NCBI RefSeq assembly: GCF_033568475.1
Contig: NC_133120.1
Coordinates: forward strand, 88,678,151-88,742,150
From: Henckelia pumila
Lineage: Eukaryota; Streptophyta; Magnoliopsida; Lamiales; Gesneriaceae
DNA: 64,000 bases
Direction of reading: 5' to 3'
The position numbers and the translations under genes are program-made. Position 1 is the first letter of the stretch. Every line of letters begins with the position of its first letter. The notes below the pieces were generated by a model that saw nothing but the letters and a program-made list of their open reading frames with translations, made no database searches and was not told the DNA's origin. This document shows, piece after piece, positions 57,506-64,000 of the stretch.

Positions 57506-59559
57506 TTAATTTTCATTCTCCCCTTCACCCTCGCCTCCCTCGGCCTCAGCCTCGTCCTCCTTGGTTGCCTCCCCTGAGGTGAGGGAGAGGGCAAATCCAT
57601 CCAAGTCTAGAAAATCTACTGGGATCCCTTCAGGAGGATAACCTGCTGCCCTGAACTGCTGCGTACATCCCTCAAACCCTTTGGATAGGTAGCCATAGGC
57701 TTGGATAGCAACCTTATCCATAAACTCATCCGACTTTAGGAAGATTTCTTTGAAGCCTCAGCTCCTTTTGTCAGCTCGGTTCGGGATAGCTCTAGCTCTT
57801 GGAGGGCTTGAGAAAGCTGATCCTGGGAGCCTTTAAGTTCATCTTGCAGGGCTTTCTTCTGCACCTCAGAGACTCGGAGGTCGTTCAGCTGCTTCAGCCG
57901 GTCAGCCTGGAAGCCCATCCGCATCTCCTCCATTTGGGCTCGGAGATTGGCCACCTCCTTTTTATGACCAAGCTTGGCGTCCTCCGCTAACTGATTAAGC
58001 TCAGCAAAATAAGCTTCGTAACCTCGGGTATCCTTGGAAAATTGCTTGCGAGCCATGGAAGCTTGGAGGGACATCTCAGCGTTCAGGACGGCGGCCCAAG
58101 AAAGAAAAAGAATAAGTAAATGAGAACATAAAAGAGGAACATGAAATAATGGAGAAATGAAAGTTACCTCAGCAGAGGCAGTGTTAGAGCGCTGCATCAG
58201 TTCAGCCCATCCAAGGCTCTTCACATAATCGGCGTCAGCCTGGGAGATCATATCTCGGAGGACTGATCCGTCCGTTGGAGTAGGGCCGACCCCCACGATG
58301 CGCAGAGCATCGTGGTACATTTCAAAGAAATTGGTCCTGCATCGGACCACGGGAGTCTGAGGTTTATCCGCCCTGAACTGGCGGAGGGGCACCACCTCAG
58401 GAATAGAGGACTTCCCAGAGTCCAGCTCTACCACTTCAGGGCAAGGGCTGGATGTGGCCCGCCTTTTTGAGCCCTTAGAGTGAGGGGCAGAAGGCTCGGA
58501 CTTACTAGCAGCTCGGGGTGAAGGGGCTTTAGGCTTGGCGGAGCTCCCTTCAGTCCTGCTCCCAGGGGGGGCAGCCGTTCTCTTCTTCTCCAACATTCTT
58601 TTCATGGCAGCGTCCATGACTCTTTTTTCCATATATATAAGAAAGAAGAGAGGTCAGTTCAGGAAATAGTGATAGTAATATGGCTAACATGTTGGAGCAA
58701 GGGCGGGGGAAGGGCCATACCTAGATTTCCTCGGACCGAGACATCGGCCGAGCTGAGCCCATGGTGGCAGAGCAGATCTTCTGCCAGAAGGGCAGAAGTA
58801 TCAAAGCACCTTCCCCCTATAGCCCTTTGGGCTCCAGTAAACAATTCCCCTTGACGGAAGCCCGGGGCGGGAACAGGTAAGAGGGGGAGAGCATCCCTCC
58901 AAGTTGAGCATATATCCCAATCATCGGAGGGATGAACAAAAAAGAAAGAGTTTTTCCAATTTTTGTTAGAGCTGGGAGAGCCCTTAAAAAACTTGCAATT
59001 AGGTCGGCAAAAAAAGTAGAAGGGGCCCTCCTCAGAACGTTTGGGAAGTAAAAAAATTACAAATAGTAAAACAATTTACGTCATAGCCTAAAGTCCTAAA
59101 GAGGACAACGAAACTACACAGAGTGCGAAAGGAATTAGGAGTGAACTGCCCTAAATGAAGCTCATAGTAACGGCTGAGCTGTTGAAAAATGAGGGGGAGA
59201 GGAAACCTAAGACCGGCCTCCAGCTGATCTAAATAAAAGGTATAATACCCCTCTGGAGGATGGTCAGCTAGGGCCTCAGGGTCAGGAATGATGAACTCAT
59301 AATTCTTCGGGGCGTGAGAGAGAGCTCTTATCCTATCCTCATCCGAAGCATCTAGCTCGGATGGGTATTGCTCAAACCACGGCACCACGGGGATTTCGGG
59401 GTCATTGCCCAGGTCATATTCCTGAGCAGAGGTTGAAGCATGAGCAGGGTCCTGGCCTGAAGGCTCTCCTGCGGGAGTAAGAGCGAGGGAATCAAATCGA
59501 TCCACCTCATGGAATACTTCGTCAGAGCTTCCAGAATGAGCTCGGGAAGAAGTAGCCAT
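57506..59559 (-). pseudogene. Fossil antisense ORF region of the Tat/Retand-type element
   Basis: Antisense to gag-pol, it begins MATSSRAHSGSSDEVFHEVD and includes LRFPLPLIFQQLSRYYELHL with a following FTPNSFRTLCSFVVLFRTLG, typical of the plant gypsy-type transposon (Transposase_28-like) domain. An FFVHPSDDWDI segment and a long Gln/Glu-rich coiled coil follow. Such antisense ORFs between pol and the 3' LTR are known from Retand-type elements; their role is unknown. The region may include an intron, and it is part of the broken element. Confidence 0.75.
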
Positions 59560-59900
59560 GAAAGGAATACTTACTTAGGAAGCTCGGAAACTTGGGAGAA
59601 AGGGAAGAAGGCGGAAAAGCTTGGAAGAGGGGAATTCAAGAGAGAATTTACAGAAGTAAGAAGTGAAGAAAGTGAAAATGAAATTTTGACAGCAAGAGGC
59701 TATTTATAGAAAGATCGGGTTAAATCGAGCCGTTGAATTTGGACAGGTGTACGGCTCAGATTCGTTGGAATTCAAAAAGTTACCATTAATGATTGTCAGA
59801 ATGACAGGAGGGCTCAGCAGGCACCTCAGGTCGGCATTCTCTTAGGGCCATATCATAATCAAAAAAGAATTTCGAGTCTTTGACCTCAATTCGACTTTTA

Positions 59901-59913
59901 TGGGAGGGACTTG
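59901..59913 (+). other. Polypurine tract of the Tat/Retand-type element
   Basis: TGGGAGGGACTTG lies directly before the 3' LTR, the expected place for plus-strand priming. Confidence 0.7.
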
Positions 59914-60784
59914 TGATACCCGGAGGAGAAAACCACCTCAGCTCATGGATGACCCTAATATAAAAGGAACATCCCTAATCAACCAGAACTGGTTCAGGAG
60001 CTCATCTCGTGAGCTCAACCAAGCTCCTCCACCATCACCTCCAGCTTGGGTCGGGAGCTCAGCCAAGCTCCTCCACCATCACCTCCAGCTCGGATCGGGA
60101 GCTCGGGTCGGGAGCTCAGCCAAGCTCCTCCACCATCACCTCCAATTCGGGTCGGGAGATCAGCTCGGGAGCTCAGCCAAGCTCCTCCACCATCACTTTC
60201 AGCTCGGGTCGGGAGCTCTAGAGTTCATCTCAGCCCCGATGTCAGTAGGGAGTTAGCTTAGTAGAGGGGTTGGACAACCTTGATGAGCTAGCTAAGATGT
60301 TAGGATCAGTGTTCAGGTTGAGTTCAGGGGTTCAGCAATAACTCACTCATCTTTTTTCCATATGACCCCAGGGAGAGCAGCAGTATAGCGTCCTCATGAT
60401 GACAGTTCAGCTCAGATTAAGTGTATTGTTATTTTCTTTGTCAGACAAGGTTCGGGCAAGATCTCAGCCTAAATATTCGGGATTGTGATCCCGGGATTCG
60501 CGGATTCTTGATAAAGAAGGTAGGCGCTAAATCCGGAGCTCTCTTTTATAAATACCAGATTCACCTTCATTATTTGGATCCTAATTTTTCACTCGTGTGC
60601 ACACACCACTCTCTATATTTCGCTATCCTAGCATCTGACTTGAGTGTCAGAGGGGATACGCCGGAACACCTTCCGGTCCCCCCTTAACACTCTTGATTAG
60701 TGGTTTCAGGTCAGCAGCAGTTCGTCTTTTGTTGAAGGAGTTTCAACAGCTCATCCAAAGAGATCACGTTATTGAGGTAGATCA
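59914..60784 (+). repeat. 3' LTR of the Tat/Retand-type element
   Basis: An 871-bp LTR with four internal ~44-bp units, ending GGTAGATCA against the CATAC duplication. By eye it differs from the outer 5' LTR at roughly 3-4% of aligned sites outside the repeats. Confidence 0.93.
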
Positions 60785-60789
60785 CATAC

Positions 60790-62468
60790 ATAAAACAAAA
60801 ATCACTATACGTAAAAATCAGCATTAATTGTGTAAAAAAAAACAGCATTAATTTGCCTAAAAACTAAAAATAAAGAAGGTCCTTTAAATTTTATATATCT
60901 TCATGATCTATTTATATATGCGCATCTCCTTAATTATTTTATTCTAGTTTTTTTTTAAAAAAAATGTTTTTCGGACTAATAATAATAACACATAAATATG
61001 TGCATAAATAAAAATTCAATTCACACAAAATTAAATTTACCAAAAAGTCTGTGATTTCTGGTCATCTGATCAAATGTACGTAGGCATATACATAAGAGTT
61101 AAGACCTAAGAAAACTCGTACCCATGTAATATGTGGTGGGGCATGGATCTCTTAATTCTTGTGTATGCAATTACGTATTCAATTAGAAAATGCACCAATT
61201 TTTTGTGAAGATAAAAAAATATATGTGTTTGAGTTCAGATTTGTGACTGCCTCGGCTTATGGTCAAGATTGAAGACGTATTGCCTACCAATTTTGACCTC
61301 TCGCTATCACTACTTCAGTTTCCTATAATTTTAGCCAATTAATTTTTTTTTATCAATATTAATCTAAGGAGTTAATTTAAAAATTTCTAGTCACCAAATT
61401 GATAAAGTTAAATAAAAATGAAAATGATCAGAAAAAATCTCAAAATCATATCAATTTCGATTGTTAAAAATATATTAATCCAAGAACCCCGTACCCATCC
61501 CGCCGCACAAACAAAGGGTCCTTTTTTAAAAAAAAAAAATTAAAATGAAGCTGTATATTTTTGAATGCACGAAAGAATCCCGACTTGTGTATATATTTAA
61601 TCAATTAATATGGCACCCCTATATACGAACGTACCTGGTTATTATATTATTGATATTCGATTTATTAGGGGTGGACATCGGTCGGTTTGGTCCGGTTTGC
61701 CTCTACTACGGTTTGGTTTTTTCGATTTCGATTTTAAAAATCTATGGTCCGAAACCGAACCATGTTATTACGGTTCGGTCCGGTTTTTTTTGTAATACGG
61801 TCCGGTTTGATTGGCCGGTTATATACAGTTAAGTAATAAATTAAATTGATTTTGAGCGACTAAAAATATTAGTATATAGACAAAGAAAAAAAATAATTGA
61901 TTAAAATAATTATGAATTTAAAGCTAAAGTTAGAATCAAAATATAAAAAACTTAATATTAAAAGTTTGTTATACATACAATGCATAACAGAGAATCAATA
62001 TCAATAAATAAAAAAATATGCATATGATTAACAATTTGAAATACAATCATGTGCAGAGGCATATGTTTTCAAAAAAAAACATACAATTTTTTTTTAAGAT
62101 ATAATAATCCTTGGATACTTTCAATTTCCAAAAGTTCAACTCCCAAACAGCTCCAAAAACCTGTTTTGAAAAAAAATTTACAGTCAACAATTGATTATGA
62201 ATACAACAAATTAAAAATGTAAACTTACACCAAAAGCCATGCAGCCAACCGCAAGATTCAACTAAGAAAGAAAAAAAAATATTTCCAATTTTATAGTTAA
62301 TTAAATATCTCAAACGATACTCAAAACTATAAACGATATATATGACACTGATTTTTTTTTAATTTCATCTCATGAATCAAGCAGTGTGCAAGAATATATA
62401 TATATATAAATTTAGTAAAGTTCTCCATACCTCGATATATATTAAATAAAATAGTTAACTACAGATAT

Positions 62469-62499
<31 letters not shown>

Positions 62500-62781
62500 C
62501 TTTACTAAATAAAATGGTCAAATGACTAATAAAAAAATCATGGGCAGATGAAACATTATTTTGAAAGGCTTTTTGGGAACGAGGGTGACCCGGCACAACT
62601 AGCACCGTAACATTTTTAATGAATTAATGGGTAAGCTACAACTCAGACAAACGTTTTGCAAGTTGAATTAATTAAAATGGCAGTTTCTAATTTGTTTCCT
62701 TTTTAAAAATAAAGAAATCAGAATATGTCAATTACTGTACATTAGAAATAGTATAATTTTAATTTACAACCAAACATGTGA
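60790..62781. other. AT-rich spacer downstream of the retrotransposon complex
   Basis: No gene is seen. It contains a possible half hAT-type MITE (61665-61830) and a TA microsatellite at 62468-62495 bracketed by an inverted ATTTAGTAAAG / CTTTACTAAAT pair. Confidence 0.5.
61665..61830. mobile_element. Possible truncated hAT-type MITE
   Basis: It begins TTAGGGGTGGACATCGGTCG and continues with GGTTTGGTCCGG words, as at the left end of common plant hAT MITEs. No matching right end or target duplication was found. Confidence 0.35.
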
Positions 62782-63290
62782 TGTTATGGGATATATCCCG
62801 AGATATCGTCTGATATCTCGGGATATATTTATTTTTTCGCATGAACTTAGATCGGGATTTGTGACCATCAGACAGATTATTGATGGTAATTGGTGTTTGA
62901 TAATTATTAATGGATATGGGTCTGTCAAATATTTACTATTTACATCTGGACCTGAACTTGTCAGTATAATTAAATCATGGGCCGCATCTCATGAGACCAT
63001 GGGCCTGCATATCATCAGAACATGGGTCTTATCCTCTTAGTTATGGGCTGACATCTTGGGCTACACATCTGACACGATCTAAATCACGGGAAAGTTTTAT
63101 ATATACTGTTTCTTCGTGATTATACAGGGGAGGTGGGAGGGGAGTTTCTACACTTTCTTCCCCATGATGTTTCCCATGCTTTCCTCTATTCTTTTCTCTT
63201 ATGTTTCTCTGTCTGACTTAGGCATCGGAGGGGTCACGCTGGAAGAAATCCTGGCGCCCTCTAACCGGTTTATTCATGATTTTCAGGCAA
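62782..63290 (+). mobile_element. LTR-like fragment, Gypsy type
   Basis: It starts TGTTATGGGATATATCCCGA, has a TATATATACTG promoter-like site near 63096 and a late segment (TCTGACTTAGGCATCGGAGG, about 63208) closely similar to the equivalent part of the Tat/Retand LTRs at 42754 and 59914. No partner LTR, internal region or secure target duplication was found, so it is a solo or truncated LTR of a related family. Confidence 0.55.
62791..62828. repeat. 17-bp perfect inverted repeat with 4-bp loop
   Basis: ATATATCCCGAGATATC pairs exactly with GATATCTCGGGATATAT around GTCT, at the start of the LTR-like fragment. Confidence 0.9.
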
Positions 63291-64000
63291 GAAAAGTCGA
63301 AGGATTCATAAAGACGATGAAGGAATTTTTGGGATGTCATCAATATTATTTATTGAATACAACCCCAGATTTTAATTCAAATATTTTAATGATCACAACA
63401 TTATTTATCCACGTAATCTCATCAAGCATCAATCCAACTAAACAGGTCTCTATGTATATCCAAAAATTAATCAATATATATACTAGTAACGATGACACAC
63501 GCAATGTGAGTATACAATCCGCTGAAAACAAAATATCTGCACACTGCAATATTTGAAAAATCATGAGATGGACAACTGCAGTATTTGTAAAATTAGTACA
63601 AGGGAAATACTAAATAGAGGGGAAAAATATGAACAAAACTTGGAAAATGGAAGGTGATAGAGTTTTGTGGTAGGAGAAAATTACAATTCGCTTAGAAAAA
63701 AGGGTATTTTTAGTAATAGGTCTACTTGTTTTATAAAATAGTAAAAATTCTTACTTGGGATCTATGATTTTTCTATAAACATGATGAAATGCAAGAATGA
63801 ATGAATGTGTTAAAAGATGATTGACTTAAACATGATAATATGCAAGAATGAAAGAGTGTGTTAAAGATGATGAAATTGAACTTAACTCAATCCCAAAAAC
63901 TAATGCGGAGGAGAATTGTTCAACCTATATATGCAACTCCTAAGAATCTATTCAACCGAGTTGGAACATCTCAACACTTGGGTGAGGGTGACCCAAACCT
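63291..64000. other. AT-rich spacer at the window end
   Basis: No gene is supported. The only structure seen is the 51-bp duplication at 63777-63870. Confidence 0.5.
63777..63870. repeat. Two-copy tandem duplication, 51-bp period
   Basis: Both copies contain AAACATGAT, TGCAAGAATGAA and GTGTTAAA-AGATGA with a few differences. Confidence 0.75.

Larger units (their letters stand above)
42754..60784 (+). mobile_element. Ty3/Gypsy LTR retrotransposon, Tat/Retand-type, broken and carrying nested insertions
   Basis: The 18-kb complex is bounded by LTRs starting TGATACCCGGAGG and ending GGTAGATCA, inside a perfect 5-bp target duplication CATAC (42749-42753 and 60785-60789). In order it has LTR, an extra LTR, primer site, gag, protease, RT, RNase H, integrase, satellite-like arrays, an antisense ORF, polypurine tract and 3' LTR. 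The order with RNase H then integrase is Ty3/Gypsy. The antisense ORF and 3' tandem repeats point to the Tat lineage (Retand). By a rough eye count the outer LTRs differ at about 3-4% of sites, suggesting an insertion of order a million years old under usual plant LTR rates. It is broken by a few small changes plus the nested insertion in pol. Confidence 0.93.

Noticed and set aside
62468-62495. TA-rich stretch as a replication origin or promoter
   Set aside because: It is a simple TA microsatellite of a kind seen several times in the window, with no associated gene.
1-64000. CRISPR arrays, tRNA genes and rRNA genes
   Set aside because: None seen. The repeats are tandem or transposon-derived, and no tRNA-like A/B box pair with a cloverleaf was noticed by eye.

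Overview
The window is plant nuclear DNA, almost certainly from a eudicot. Its genes have many GT-AG introns, AT-rich intergenic DNA and plant-only families (a CNGC channel, an HD-ZIP IV factor, an EMB1006-type PPR protein). An asterid host such as a member of the Lamiales is my guess from general resemblance only. All calls come from reading the sequence and from remembered Arabidopsis homologues; no database search was run.

Layout. 1-6.6 kb: a CNGC20-type cyclic-nucleotide-gated channel gene in 12 coding exons. 6.6-9.7 kb: AT-rich spacer with an hAT-type MITE and a Stowaway MITE. About 10-17.4 kb: an endogenous caulimovirid (plant pararetrovirus) on the minus strand, close to unit genome length and broken, with coat, movement, protease, RT/RNase H and last-ORF blocks. 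17.5-19.5 kb: AT-rich spacer with a Mutator-like MITE and AT microsatellites. 19.6-22.9 kb: an HDG11-like HD-ZIP IV gene. 26.2-27.5 kb: TIM14 (PAM18), whose first coding exon is only the ATG. 28.1-28.3 kb: an imperfect hairpin that looks like a MIRNA precursor. 29.3-31.6 kb: arabinose-5-phosphate isomerase (SETH3/KdsD). 32.1 kb: a perfect 86-bp-arm inverted repeat. 32.4-37.2 kb: a plastid-predicted protein resembling the bacterial YaaW family. 37.6-38.4 kb: a membrane protein of unknown function, minus strand. 38.9-41.3 kb: EMB1006-like PPR gene, minus strand, with a 29-bp tandem array carrying TGGGCC motifs just upstream. 42.75-60.78 kb: an 18-kb nested retrotransposon complex. 60.8-64 kb: AT-rich spacer with transposon remnants.

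The retrotransposon complex has three levels, each marked by its own 5-bp target duplication. A Ty3/Gypsy Tat/Retand-type element (TSD CATAC) has its pol split by a long solo-LTR-like element in reverse orientation (TSD GTTTA). That element is split by a second, oppositely oriented member of its own family (TSD TCCTA). The host element also carries a tandem extra LTR at its 5' end, satellite-like 44-45 bp arrays, and an antisense ORF before the 3' LTR.

The host genes do not form a pathway. Three (TIM14, the YaaW-like protein, EMB1006) probably act in organelles. SETH3 feeds Kdo synthesis for the cell wall, CNGC20 is a calcium channel tied to immunity, and the HD-ZIP IV factor is epidermal. 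I found no clearly new multi-gene system. The best leads are the MIRNA-like hairpin, the promoter array upstream of EMB1006, the viral leader arms at the two ends of the caulimovirid, and the nested retrotransposons.
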